From: Streptomyces prunicolor NBRC 13075 | GTDB taxonomy: Bacteria > Actinomycetota > Actinomycetes > Streptomycetales > Streptomycetaceae | Direction: 5' to 3' | NCBI RefSeq assembly: GCF_000367365.1 | Contig: NZ_BARF01000027.1 | Location: 1-64,000 of the forward strand | DNA length: 64,000 nt | Part shown: positions 26,629 through 36,416 of the stretch, piece by piece | How the letters are laid out: each line of letters begins with the position of its first letter | Numbering within the stretch: the first letter of the stretch is position 1 | Program-made: the position numbers and the translations under genes | Notes under the pieces: generated by a model | Database searches by the model: none | Seen by the model: the letters and a program-made list of their open reading frames with translations, nothing else | What the model was told of the DNA's origin: nothing

Positions 26629-27381
26629 TTGAGCTCCACGCAGGTCACCCCGGAAAACATCGATTCAATTCTCGCCGAGCACATCTCTGAGGTGTTCGAC
26701 GATGAACGCTTCAGGCGAGACTCGCAGAAATTCAGGCGCGAAGGTTACATAAAGGTCCGCGAACTGGTTCCGGACGCCGTCTTCGAAGGGCTGCAAAAAG
26801 AAGTACGCGACATCATCGCGCAGCACGAGAAACGCATCGACGTCCATCTGCCGGAGACCAGCAACTCGCCCCGCTACATGAGCACCGTGAGCGCCTCCGC
26901 CATCATCAAGGACGGCAGCCTCATCCCGGCGGTCTACAACTCCTCGGCGCTCAGGGACGCGTTGTCCAGGCTCGCGGCCGAGGCCGTCATCGACTGTTCC
27001 TGGGACGGCGAGAAATACGCGATCCTGCACCAGCACAAGAAGGGCGACACCCACGGCTGGCACTGGGGCGACTTCAGCTACGCCATCGTGTGGATCATCG
27101 AGGCCCCGGACCTGAAGTACGGCGGGGCCCTGCAGTGCATCCCGCACACGGACTGGGACAAGTCCGATCCGCGGGTGATGGACTACATCCTCGAAAACCC
27201 CATCCGCACCTACGGAAACGTCACCAGGGACCTGTACTTCTTCCGCACGGACACGACCCTGCACCGGACGATTCCCTTGTCCGAGGACAAGACACGCATC
27301 ATCCTCAACACCACGTTCGCCGCTGAACGCGACCTGAAGAAGAACGTCACCCACGAGACGATGGGCGCCATGTTCGACTGA
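26629..27381 (+). CDS. BesD/HalD-like Fe(II)/2-oxoglutarate amino-acid halogenase
   Basis: A 250-residue non-haem iron oxygenase-fold protein. The iron site reads H145-W-G147 (HGWHWGDF) with the distal H212 (TLHRTIPL). Gly replaces the usual Asp/Glu ligand, which leaves room for chloride, as in BesD. The 67-residue spacing of the two His equals that of BesD (137/204) as I recall it. R223 in KTRIILN is placed to bind 2-oxoglutarate. TTG 26629 has AAGGG nine bases upstream and gives BesD-like length. I infer chlorination of a free aliphatic amino acid; the substrate is not readable. Hydroxylase activity remains the main alternative. Confidence 0.85.
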   Translation: MSSTQVTPENIDSILAEHISEVFDDERFRRDSQKFRREGYIKVRELVPDAVFEGLQKEVRDIIAQHEKRIDVHLPETSNSPRYMSTVSASAIIKDGSLIPAVYNSSALRDALSRLAAEAVIDCSWDGEKYAILHQHKKGDTHGWHWGDFSYAIVWIIEAPDLKYGGALQCIPHTDWDKSDPRVMDYILENPIRTYGNVTRDLYFFRTDTTLHRTIPLSEDKTRIILNTTFAAERDLKKNVTHETMGAMFD

Positions 27382-27568
27382 CCGCCCCCGGTCGGCGCGA
27401 CCGGCGCACTGCCGGCATCGACCCGCCCAGCCGTTGCCCCGACCGGTCCCTGAGCAGCCTTTACCGCGAACCGACGAACTCACCGGCCCCTTGCGAACGC
27501 GCGCCGGTGGGTTCGTCGTATGGGCTCAACTCCCGCCGCCTGCTGGCCACTTGGGAAGGCACGAAACC

Positions 27569-28879
27569 ATGCACCCTTGGCACCACGGGCTCCTCCTGCT
27601 GCACCTGGCGACGGTCATGGCCGGCGCCGTAGTGGTCGTGGCCGCAGGTCGGTGGGCAGCCCGCCGGACCCGGCAGCCCGAGGTCATCGGAGAGATCGCC
27701 GCGGGAATGCTGACCGGTCCGCTCCTGCTGTGGGCCCTGGGGGCCGACCGGTTCCACACCGTCCTTCCCACGGAGATCCTGTCCTGGCTCAAGCACCTGG
27801 CCGAACTCGGACTTGTCCTGTTCCTCGTCGAGTTCGCCCACCGCCTGAAGGACCGGCATGCCCGCCCCTCCCTCAAGTCGGCGGCCTGGGTGACCCTGGG
27901 CTCCTTCGTGCCGGCCCTGGCCGCGGGCGCGCTGCTCGCCGCCTGGGTCACCCGCTTCGGAGCCCCTTCGGTACGCGGCTCGGCGCCCGCCCCCGCCTTC
28001 TTCCTGCTCGTCGCGGTGACCCTCGCCGTCACCGCCGTGCCGGTCCTGGCCCGTGTCATCACGGACCGCCATATGACGGACACGGCCCCGGGCAGGCTCG
28101 CGCTGAGTTCCGCCATCGCCATCGACTCGGCCGCGTGGCTGCTGCTCGCGCTGGCGGTCGGCTTACGCACCGGTCAACCCGGCTCCTTCCTCAAGTCGGT
28201 CGGCGTGCTGGCCCTGGGCGCCCTGACGGCCCTCCTCCTCAACCGCCTGCTGCGCACGCACCACGCGCAGCGGCTCTGCGACTTCGCGCCTCGCGCCGCC
28301 CAGCTCTGCACGGCAGCCCTCGCCATGGCCCTCGCCTTCACCACGGCACACTTCGGCATGACGCTGATCTTCGGAGCGGTCCTGGCCGGGTTCGCGCTGC
28401 CGGGCACCGTGTGCTGGAAACGAGTGACCCAATCCGTGGGCCGGATCGGCGCTCTCCTCCTGCCGATCTACTTCGTCGCCACCGGCCTCACCGCCCTGAC
28501 CCGCGACCTCACCGGCTTCTCGGCCTCCTTGACGCTCCTCACCGTCGCGCTTGCCACCCTGGCGAAAATCGGCGGGGGCTGGCTCGGTGCGCGGCTCTCC
28601 GGCCACCGGGGCGCCGACGGCCTGCGCGTCGGAGTCCTGATGAACACCCGGGGCCTGACCGAACTGATCATTCTCCAGGTGGGTCTGAGCGCGGGCGTCC
28701 TCACTCCGCCGCTCTACCTCTCCCTGGTGATCATGGCGCTGGTCACCACGGCGTGCACGGCACCCGCGCTGACTCTCATCGACCGCTTCGACAACAGGGG
28801 CCGCACACCCGGCGCAGCGCCGGCCCCGCACGTCCCGGACCAGCACACAGCGGGCACGGCCAGGTCGGAAGAGATCTGA
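27569..28879 (+). CDS. CPA2-family cation/proton antiporter
   Basis: A 436-residue membrane protein with about 12 hydrophobic segments, like Na+(K+)/H+ antiporters of the KefB/CPA2 group. Landmarks are RQPEVIGEIAAGMLTGPLLL, the paired-charge-zone helix SSAIAIDSAAWLLLALAV with Asp in the membrane, and GVLMNTRGLTELIILQVG. ATG 27569 has GGGAAGGC eight bases upstream. It follows the halogenase by 187 bases on the same strand. Such antiporters are frequent at the edge of actinomycete biosynthetic clusters; the role here is unknown. A 21-bp tandem repeat overlaps its stop codon. Confidence 0.87.
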   Translation: MHPWHHGLLLLHLATVMAGAVVVVAAGRWAARRTRQPEVIGEIAAGMLTGPLLLWALGADRFHTVLPTEILSWLKHLAELGLVLFLVEFAHRLKDRHARPSLKSAAWVTLGSFVPALAAGALLAAWVTRFGAPSVRGSAPAPAFFLLVAVTLAVTAVPVLARVITDRHMTDTAPGRLALSSAIAIDSAAWLLLALAVGLRTGQPGSFLKSVGVLALGALTALLLNRLLRTHHAQRLCDFAPRAAQLCTAALAMALAFTTAHFGMTLIFGAVLAGFALPGTVCWKRVTQSVGRIGALLLPIYFVATGLTALTRDLTGFSASLTLLTVALATLAKIGGGWLGARLSGHRGADGLRVGVLMNTRGLTELIILQVGLSAGVLTPPLYLSLVIMALVTTACTAPALTLIDRFDNRGRTPGAAPAPHVPDQHTAGTARSEEI

Positions 28880-28909
28880 CCTGGTTCTGAAGAGATCTGA
28901 CCTGGTTCT
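28868..28909. repeat. 21-bp direct repeat across the antiporter stop codon
   Basis: Two exact 21-base copies, 28868-28888 and 28889-28909, each beginning GAAGAGATCTGACC. The first carries the antiporter TGA at 28877-28879. Confidence 0.9.
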
Positions 28910-28980
28910 TCTGAGTGTGGACACCTTGGACACCGCATGTCCCGTCCGAGGAGGGACAGGGTGCCAGAACTCGGGAGCCG

Positions 28981-29025
28981 CTTGCACTCGACCATGCCGA
29001 GTGCTAATCATTGGCGTTAGCACTC
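28981..29025. promoter_or_regulatory. CIRCE-type HrcA operator(s) of groEL2
   Basis: Three half-sites in a row. CTTGCACTC (28981-28989), nine bases, then GAGTGCTAA (28999-29007) is a CIRCE with two mismatches in the left arm. GAGTGCTAA, nine bases, then TTAGCACTC (29017-29025) is a perfect inverted repeat in the opposite sense. HrcA repression of groEL2, relieved by heat, is expected. The mRNA leader continues to 29169. Confidence 0.85.
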
Positions 29026-29043
29026 TGAAGGTGAGAGTGATAA

Positions 29044-30798
<1,755 letters not shown>

Positions 30799-30825
30799 TC
30801 GACCTCTGGTTGATCAACGGTCTTA

Positions 30826-30869
30826 CCGAGGGCGGTACTTCCTGCTTCTGCAGGAGGTGCCGCCCTCGG
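30826..30869. terminator. groEL2 terminator
   Basis: CCGAGGGCGG at the base pairs with CCGCCCTCGG, and CCTGC with GCAGG near a TTCT loop, giving a stem of about 20 pairs with small internal mismatches. Confidence 0.85.
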
Positions 30870-31039
30870 GCATGTCCGGGGTCACGGGTGTTCGGGATCA
30901 CAGGCCGAGGTGCCGGACGGTCGGAATGAGGGGCTTGGCCAGGTGGTTGTTGTTGACGCATGATCGATGCATACGCACATACCAACTGGTACCTGGTGCC
31001 CAGTGCCTCATACCCGGTAATCCCGAGGAGCCCCCACAC

Positions 31040-32170
31040 GTGTCTACGACCGCCCCCGCCTCCCGAGCGGCCGAAATCCTCGGCCGTCCGATCACCCTCA
31101 ACGGCCTGACCGTCCCGAACCGGATCGCGATGGCGCCGATGACCCGGCAGTTCTCGCCGGGCGGCATCCCCGGTGAAGATGTGGTCGGGTACTACTCCCG
31201 CCGTGCCGCCGCGGGTGTGGGCCTCATCGTCACCGAGGGGACCTACGTCGGCCACGAGTCCGCCGGTCAGAGCGACGACATCCCGCGCTTCCACGGTGAG
31301 GAGCAGCTCGCCGGCTGGGCGAAGGTGGCCGAGGGCGTGCACGCGGCGGGCGGCACGATCGTGCCGCAGCTGTGGCACATCGGCATGGTCCGCGAGCAGG
31401 GCCAGCCGCCGTATGCGGACGCGCCCGCCGTCGGCCCGTCCGGGCTGAGGATCGGCAGCGACGAGGTCACCGGTACGGCCATGACGCAGCGGGACCTGGA
31501 CGACGTCATCGGCGCGTTCGCCGAGGCGGCGGCCGCGGCGGAGCGGATCGGTTTCGACGGGGTCGAGCTGCACGGGGCCCACGGCTACCTCCTCGACCAG
31601 TTCCTGTGGTCGGGCACCAACCGTCGTACGGATGCCTACGGCGGTGACGCGGTCGCCCGTACGAAGTTCGCGGCGGAGATCGTGGCGGCGGTTCGGGAGA
31701 CGGTGTCGCCGGAGTTCCCGATCATCTTCCGTTACTCGCAGTGGAAGCAGGACGTCTACAAGGCCCGGCTGGCGGAGACGCCGGAGGAGCTGGAGGCGAT
31801 CCTGACCCCGCTCGCGGCGGTGGGAGTTGACGTCTTCCACGCTTCCACCCGTCGTTACTGGCTCCCCGAGTTCGAGGAGGCCGGCTCCGATCTCAACCTC
31901 GCGGGCTGGACGAAGAAGCTCACCGGCAAGCAGACCATCACGGTCGGTTCGGTCGGCCTCGACGGGGACTTCCTCAAGGGGTTCCGGGGTGAGGGTGCTC
32001 CGCTCAAGGGCATCGACGATCTCCTCGACAGCCTGGAGCGGGACGAGTTCGACATGGTGGCGGTGGGGCGGGCGCTGCTTCAGGATCCGGAGTGGGCTGC
32101 GAAGGTCCTCGCGGGGCGGGTGGAGGAGCTGGCGCCGTATGACGCGGCGGCGCTGAAGTCGCTGAGCTGA
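31040..32170 (+). CDS. Old-yellow-enzyme-like NADH:flavin oxidoreductase
   Basis: A 376-residue FMN TIM-barrel enzyme of the OYE/YqjM group, expected to reduce activated C=C bonds with NAD(P)H. Landmarks are RIAMAPMTRQFSPGG, QLWHIGM, FDGVELHGAHGYLLDQFLWSGTNRRTDAYGG (His-Gly-Ala-His substrate pair) and DMVAVGRALLQDPEW at the phosphate site. GTG 31040 has AGGAG nine bases upstream. It stands alone downstream of groEL2. Confidence 0.92.
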   Translation: MSTTAPASRAAEILGRPITLNGLTVPNRIAMAPMTRQFSPGGIPGEDVVGYYSRRAAAGVGLIVTEGTYVGHESAGQSDDIPRFHGEEQLAGWAKVAEGVHAAGGTIVPQLWHIGMVREQGQPPYADAPAVGPSGLRIGSDEVTGTAMTQRDLDDVIGAFAEAAAAAERIGFDGVELHGAHGYLLDQFLWSGTNRRTDAYGGDAVARTKFAAEIVAAVRETVSPEFPIIFRYSQWKQDVYKARLAETPEELEAILTPLAAVGVDVFHASTRRYWLPEFEEAGSDLNLAGWTKKLTGKQTITVGSVGLDGDFLKGFRGEGAPLKGIDDLLDSLERDEFDMVAVGRALLQDPEWAAKVLAGRVEELAPYDAAALKSLS

Positions 32171-32205
32171 CGCCCGAGTTGACGATGGGGAACGGCCGGG
32201 GTGGT

Positions 32206-32481
32206 CTAATCGACCCTGGCCGTTCTTGTCGTTCCGCCGTCGTGGCCCGGACCGACGTGCCGCTCTCGCACCCGGCGCCTCAGGCGCACCACGCCGTAGA
32301 GCGTGGAGTGCGCCGCAGCCACCAGGACACAGAGGGCGAGCGTGGTCAGGCCCCAGTCGCCCAGGGCCGCCAGAAAGCCGCCCGACCACACGGCATGCAG
32401 CAGCGCGTCCGCCAGGTCGAAGACCGAGAACCCGAGGGTGACCAGGAGCGAGACCCGCAACTGCCTGATCAGCCCCGTCAT
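32206..32481 (-). CDS. Small membrane protein, unknown function
   Basis: A 91-residue protein with two or three hydrophobic segments (LRVSLLVTLGFSVF, GDWGLTTLALCVLVAAAH) and a basic tail (RLRRRVRERHVG). Its ATG overlaps the stop of the upstream 48-residue gene as ATGA, so the two are translationally coupled. I do not recognise a family. Confidence 0.65.
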   Translation of the reverse strand: MTGLIRQLRVSLLVTLGFSVFDLADALLHAVWSGGFLAALGDWGLTTLALCVLVAAAHSTLYGVVRLRRRVRERHVGPGHDGGTTRTARVD

Positions 32482-32624
32482 GCCGCGATCCGTCCGAAGA
32501 ACCCGAGGGCGGGCGCGTAGGGCGCCACCAGCAGGAGCGCGGGCCGTACGGCCTGCCCTTCCTGGTCCCCGCCGCAGGCGCAGGCCAGGGCGCGGACCCC
32601 GTAGACCCGGTCCGAAATGTTCAT
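32478..32624 (-). CDS. 48-residue conserved-looking small protein
   Basis: Starts at ATG 32624 (MNISDRVYGVRALACACGG) with GAGGTG well placed upstream. It carries a CAC cluster and a short hydrophobic stretch (PALLLVAPYAPALGFFG). The stop overlaps the next gene's ATG. A longer frame to 32714 lacks a better start. Function unknown. Confidence 0.6.
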   Translation of the reverse strand: MNISDRVYGVRALACACGGDQEGQAVRPALLLVAPYAPALGFFGRIAA

Positions 32625-32735
32625 GCTCACCTCGCCGCGAGCATAAGCGGGGTTCCTGAGGGCTGAGGCGGTAGGGCCACCTGCCGAGCTCCGGCCCTGT
32701 CCGCCGGCCCCCAACTCGGGCTAGCGTTCGCGCAC

Positions 32736-33602
32736 ATGAGGATCCTGCACCTGTCCGACACCCACCTTGAACGCGACGACGCCCCCAACCGCCACGGCAT
32801 CAACGCGACCGACTCGCTGCGGCTGATGCTCGCCGAGCTGCGGCATCAGCGGGGGGTGGACGCGATCGTCGTCACCGGGGACCTCGCCAACGACGGGGCG
32901 GTGGAGGCGTATGCGGCCGTGAAGGAGTTGGTGGGCGGGTTCGCGCGGTCGATGGGTGGGGTGCCGGTTTTCTACACGACCGGGAACCATGACGAGCGGG
33001 AGGCGTTCGGGAAGGTGCTCGGGAGTGGGCACGTGGCCGCGGACGCCGTGTTTCCGGTGGAGTTCGGGTGTGCTGCCGTCAGTACGGTCGGCGGGTATCG
33101 GTTCATCACGCTCGACTCGCTCGTGCCGGGGGAGGTGTACGGGGTGCTGAGTCGGGCCCAACTGGACTGGCTGGAGGAGGAGTTGAGGACTCCGGCCGAG
33201 CACGGGACCGTTCTCGCCTTCCACCATCCGCCGATCAACCTCGGTACGCCGATGCAGCGGGCCTTTGGGCTCAAGAACCCCGGGGAGTTGGCGGACGCGA
33301 TCCGGGGGAGTGACGTACGGGTGGTCCTGACCGGGCACTTCCACCTCCAGCTCTTCGGCTTCCTGGAGGCGACGCCGGTGTGGGTCACGCCCGGTGTCGT
33401 CAACCGGATGGACCTGACGACGGCCTACGGCGCGGAGCGGGCGGTGCGTGGGGCTTCGGCGTCGCTGGTGGAGCTGGGCGGGGAGACCGGACCGATGTTC
33501 CACACCTTCCACGCGCGGGATCCTCGGGCGCACGAGACGGTGTACCAGTTGGACGCGGAGCAGGTCCGGTCGATCGTCGAACGGCACACGCCCGAGGGGT
33601 AG
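32736..33602 (+). CDS. Calcineurin-like metallophosphoesterase (CpdA-like)
   Basis: A 288-residue metallophosphoesterase. All five metal motifs are visible: LHLSDTHL, VTGDLANDG, TTGNHDE, AFHHPP and LTGHFHLQLFG. The pattern and length resemble 3',5'-cyclic-AMP phosphodiesterases such as CpdA, though the substrate is not proven by sequence. ATG 32736 (MRILHLSDTHLERD). A 20-bp tandem duplication overlaps its TAG stop. Confidence 0.9.
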   Translation: MRILHLSDTHLERDDAPNRHGINATDSLRLMLAELRHQRGVDAIVVTGDLANDGAVEAYAAVKELVGGFARSMGGVPVFYTTGNHDEREAFGKVLGSGHVAADAVFPVEFGCAAVSTVGGYRFITLDSLVPGEVYGVLSRAQLDWLEEELRTPAEHGTVLAFHHPPINLGTPMQRAFGLKNPGELADAIRGSDVRVVLTGHFHLQLFGFLEATPVWVTPGVVNRMDLTTAYGAERAVRGASASLVELGGETGPMFHTFHARDPRAHETVYQLDAEQVRSIVERHTPEG

Positions 33603-33630
33603 CCGGGGTCCCCGAGGGGTAGCCGGGGTC
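33591..33630. repeat. 20-bp exact tandem duplication across the phosphoesterase stop
   Basis: CCCGAGGGGTAGCCGGGGTC occurs at 33591-33610 and again at 33611-33630. The first copy holds the TAG of the phosphoesterase; the second reaches the stop of the convergent gene at 33629. Confidence 0.95.
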
Positions 33631-34195
33631 AGAGGTTTCCCAGCGGCTCGATATCCACGTGCACCGGTGTGCCCCAGACCCGCAGCACCTCGTAGTCGGT
33701 GAACTCGTGCACGAGCCGGTACGCCATCGCGGGCCGCGAACCGCGGCGCGCGGCGTTGATGTACAGCTCGGCCTCGTGGCGGTCGCGGCGCGGGGTGCCG
33801 CAGAGCTGCCAGGCCTGGCCGTTCCACAGTTCGGGGAGCCAGCGCTGCTGGGCCTGCGGGCGGTCCTCGCGGACGCCGTAGCGGGAAGGGGTGGTGTCGG
33901 TGGGCCGGGTCGGGGCGGGGCCGTTGAACTCGGAGCGGCGGGCCGAGCGGCGGCGGGTCTCGCAGAGCAGGCAGAGGTCGGGGGCGTCGGCGTCGACCGG
34001 GCCGTTGGGATGCTCCGGGCAGCGGGTGGTGGGCGCGGCGCCGCTGACGCTGTCGTCCAGGAGGTCCAGGGCGCGCTTGAGGTCCGCCTTGACCTCGTGG
34101 AGCTTGCCGTCGGGGGTGTCGGACGCGAGGGCCTCGCCGTGCTCGCCGAGGAGGCGGAGGGCGCGGCCTAGGGCGGTCTGCTGGGCGTGGTTCAT
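33629..34195 (-). CDS. Hypothetical protein with zinc-like Cys/His motif
   Basis: A 188-residue protein I do not recognise. The N-terminal 50 residues are helical and charged (GRALRLLGEHGEALAS..ADLKRALDLLDD). The middle has CPEH...CLLC, a possible zinc site. The C-terminal 90 residues are globular (WLPELWNGQAWQLCGTPRRDRHEAELYINAARR). The ATG 34195 is the natural start. It begins an accessory-looking stretch; a mobile-element origin is possible but not shown. Confidence 0.7.
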   Translation of the reverse strand: MNHAQQTALGRALRLLGEHGEALASDTPDGKLHEVKADLKRALDLLDDSVSGAAPTTRCPEHPNGPVDADAPDLCLLCETRRRSARRSEFNGPAPTRPTDTTPSRYGVREDRPQAQQRWLPELWNGQAWQLCGTPRRDRHEAELYINAARRGSRPAMAYRLVHEFTDYEVLRVWGTPVHVDIEPLGNL

Positions 34196-34268
34196 GGTCC
34201 TGTCGACGATAGTCGGCTTTGCCGCGGGCCGGTTCTCCTGGATGGGGACGGCGGCGCCCGTTCTCCGC

Positions 34269-34940
34269 TCAGGTGGCCGGGTGTGCCGCCCCTGCCCGGA
34301 GCCGGTGGGCGAGGTGGCCGAGCAGTACGGCGTTGGCCAGCCCGCACAGGGCCATAGTGGCGGCGACGAAGGCCAACGGGCTCGACGTCGGCAGGAGGAA
34401 GGCGAGGAAGCCGGCCGGTGCCGTGGCCATCAGCGGCCAGAGTCCGGCGAATGTCGGGTCCGCCAGGATGTAGTCGGCGCAGAGGAAGAAGACCAGCGAG
34501 GCCGCGACCATGGCGAGGTATGCCCGCGCGGGCCAGTTGTCCACGGCGGGGGCGAGCAGGGTGCGCAGCCGAGCAAGGGTGCGGGTGCGGGTGGGAGGTG
34601 CCGAGGCTGTTCGCTCCTGCGCGGTGATTGTCGTCGTCGTGGATCTCTTCGCGAGGGCGCCGAGTACGGCGGCGTTCACGAGGGCGCAGAGCAGTAGCCA
34701 TACCGTCCACGAGCCGAACGCCAGCGCTTGTAGTGGCCCCTCGGTGCCGGGGCCGAAGGGCAGGATCACGCTCAGGAGGGAGAGCGGCGCCGTGAGGATC
34801 AACGGGCCTGCGGCGACGGGGCTTTCCGGGGCGACGAACATCGCCGCGACCGACCCGGCTACGGCGATCAGGTAGGCCCGGGCCGGCCAGTTGTCCGTGG
34901 CGAGGGCGAGGAGACGGCGCGGGCGGGAGGTCTGCGGCAT
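34269..34940 (-). CDS. Membrane protein with internal duplication (SCO4225-like)
   Basis: A 223-residue protein of two homologous halves. Each begins with DNWPARAYL (residues about 16 and 133) and has three or four membrane segments, ending GALAKR or GHLAHR. A Thr/Arg-rich linker joins them. The shared N-terminal LALATDNWPARAY resembles what I recall as the SCO4225 family of Streptomyces membrane proteins. Function unknown. Confidence 0.75.
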   Translation of the reverse strand: MPQTSRPRRLLALATDNWPARAYLIAVAGSVAAMFVAPESPVAAGPLILTAPLSLLSVILPFGPGTEGPLQALAFGSWTVWLLLCALVNAAVLGALAKRSTTTTITAQERTASAPPTRTRTLARLRTLLAPAVDNWPARAYLAMVAASLVFFLCADYILADPTFAGLWPLMATAPAGFLAFLLPTSSPLAFVAATMALCGLANAVLLGHLAHRLRAGAAHPAT

Positions 34941-35065
34941 CGAGGTGTCGTCCTTCGCGTCGGTCGGTCCTGGGTGGTGAGGACAACGGTGGACCGGGGG
35001 GCGCGTTCGGACATGAGTACCGGTACTCAGTGGGAGGGGCGGAAGGACTTACCTCCCGCCGTCCC

Positions 35066-35245
35066 TCAAGCCGCCGGGTGGGCGGTGAACGTGACTTCTT
35101 CGTGGTCGTCGTCGAGCGCGATGTTCAGTGAGGCGTTCAAGGCCAGGGTCAGGCGGCGCAGCAAAGAGAGGATCGGTATGGTGTCGGCGCCCTCGACACG
35201 GGAGATCTTCGCCTGCGTCAGCCCCGGTTCCACCCGGCGGTCGTA
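35066..35245 (-). pseudogene. Remnant of an XRE-type antitoxin gene
   Basis: Sixty codons with no convincing start read YDRRVEPGLTQAKISRVEG, then a helix LLRRLTLALNASLNIALDDD and the tail VTFTAHPAA. Intact relatives have about 11 more residues between GL and TQ (the first HTH helix) and about 40 more at the N-terminus. The fragment is therefore doubly deleted and the DNA-binding fold is broken. No toxin gene is beside it. The rest of 34941-35273 is empty. Confidence 0.6.
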
Positions 35246-35273
35246 CGGCGGTACGCAGCTGGTGACATTGGTG

Positions 35274-35480
35274 TCAGGCGTGCTTGAGGTCTTCGACGAA
35301 CGTGGACCATGCGGAGGCCGGGAAGACGAGTTTCGGGCCGAGGGGGTTCTTGGAGTCCCGGACGGGGACGAGGGCGGGATGGCCGTTGGCGACCTCCAGG
35401 CACTCGTTGCCGCCCCCGCCGCTGTAGCTGGACTTGTGCCACGTGGCCGTGCTCAGGTCGTAGTCAGGGAAGTTGCTCAT
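35274..35480 (-). CDS. DUF397 protein
   Basis: A 68-residue DUF397 protein (ATWHKSSYSGGGGNECLEVA, VPVRDSKNPLGPKLVFPASAW). It is encoded by the gene directly after the Scr1-type regulator, overlapping it by 17 bases. In Streptomyces the two are nearly always paired, as in whiJ-like loci, and probably act together in developmental or antibiotic control. Confidence 0.92.
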   Translation of the reverse strand: MSNFPDYDLSTATWHKSSYSGGGGNECLEVANGHPALVPVRDSKNPLGPKLVFPASAWSTFVEDLKHA

Positions 35481-36303
35481 GGGCGTAATCCTGCGCCATG
35501 GCTTCGATCAGATCCAGGGAGTTCGCCGGTGGGAGTGCCGAGGCTGAGAGCAGCTCGAAGGTGAACCTCAACTGGGCGACGGTGGCCGGGTCGTCCTCCA
35601 ACCGTCCGGTTCCAGGTCCCTCGAAGTAGACCAGTGGAGGGGCGTCCCCGAAGTCCATCAGCCTCATCGAGCCCTCCATGGCCTTGTGCGCACCTGCGCT
35701 GAACGGCAGTACCTGCGCGATGACTCGGCCTCGACGGGCAACACCCGCGACGTGGTGCAGAGCTTCAGCCATCACCGCACGGCCGCCGGTCTCACGGCGC
35801 AGCACCGCTTCGTCAAGCACGACCCACAACAACGGTTTTGTTGGGTGTTCCAGTAGGCGCGTCCGCGCCATCCGGCCGTCCACCCACTCGTCGATCGTCC
35901 CCTCCGGCGCAGTCGGATCGTAGGCGCGGTTCACCGCTCGTGCGTACGCCGGGGTCTGAAGCAGTCCGGGGATCAGGAGCGGTGCGTACTGCCTGATCGC
36001 TGTGGCCTCCGTCTCCACTTCCGCCGCCTCCGCGAAGTGCTCCGGATACCTCGACTTCGCCGCCGCCCCACAATTCCTGGCGAAGAAATCCCCCGTCCCC
36101 AACTCCGCGTCCAGCATCCGCGCATACTCCGGCACCATCCGCCGCGTCCCCGCCTCCAACTGCCCGATGAACGACCCGCTCACGAACAGCCGTTGCCCCA
36201 ACTCGTCCTGGCTGAGGCCCGCCTTCTCGCGGGCGTGACGGAGTTCGGCGCCGAGCAGGGCGCGCGGTGACGAAGACGGGTCGAGATCTTTCGGTCCTGC
36301 CAC
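35464..36303 (-). CDS. Scr1/WhiJ-type XRE regulator (HTH + DUF5753)
   Basis: A 279-residue regulator. An N-terminal XRE helix-turn-helix spans about residues 15-70 (LGAELRHAREKAGLSQDELGQRLFVSGSFIGQLEAGTR). A DUF5753 domain covers about 95-275 (IRQYAPLLIPGLLQTPAYARAV, WVVLDEAVLRRETGG, VLPFSAGAH). GTG 36303 has GGGAG six bases upstream. It is divergent from a 130-residue gene and overlaps a DUF397 gene, the usual three-gene WhiJ-like module. Confidence 0.92.
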   Translation of the reverse strand: MAGPKDLDPSSSPRALLGAELRHAREKAGLSQDELGQRLFVSGSFIGQLEAGTRRMVPEYARMLDAELGTGDFFARNCGAAAKSRYPEHFAEAAEVETEATAIRQYAPLLIPGLLQTPAYARAVNRAYDPTAPEGTIDEWVDGRMARTRLLEHPTKPLLWVVLDEAVLRRETGGRAVMAEALHHVAGVARRGRVIAQVLPFSAGAHKAMEGSMRLMDFGDAPPLVYFEGPGTGRLEDDPATVAQLRFTFELLSASALPPANSLDLIEAMAQDYAHEQLP

Positions 36304-36416
36304 AGCAACTCCCTGTCCTAACAGCCAAATTTGTTGGGACTCCCCGTATAGCCAGGTTAGACACGTTGCCGACACGCTGTGTTGCGAACAGCAAACTCTG
36401 TGTGGAGGTGCAAGGC

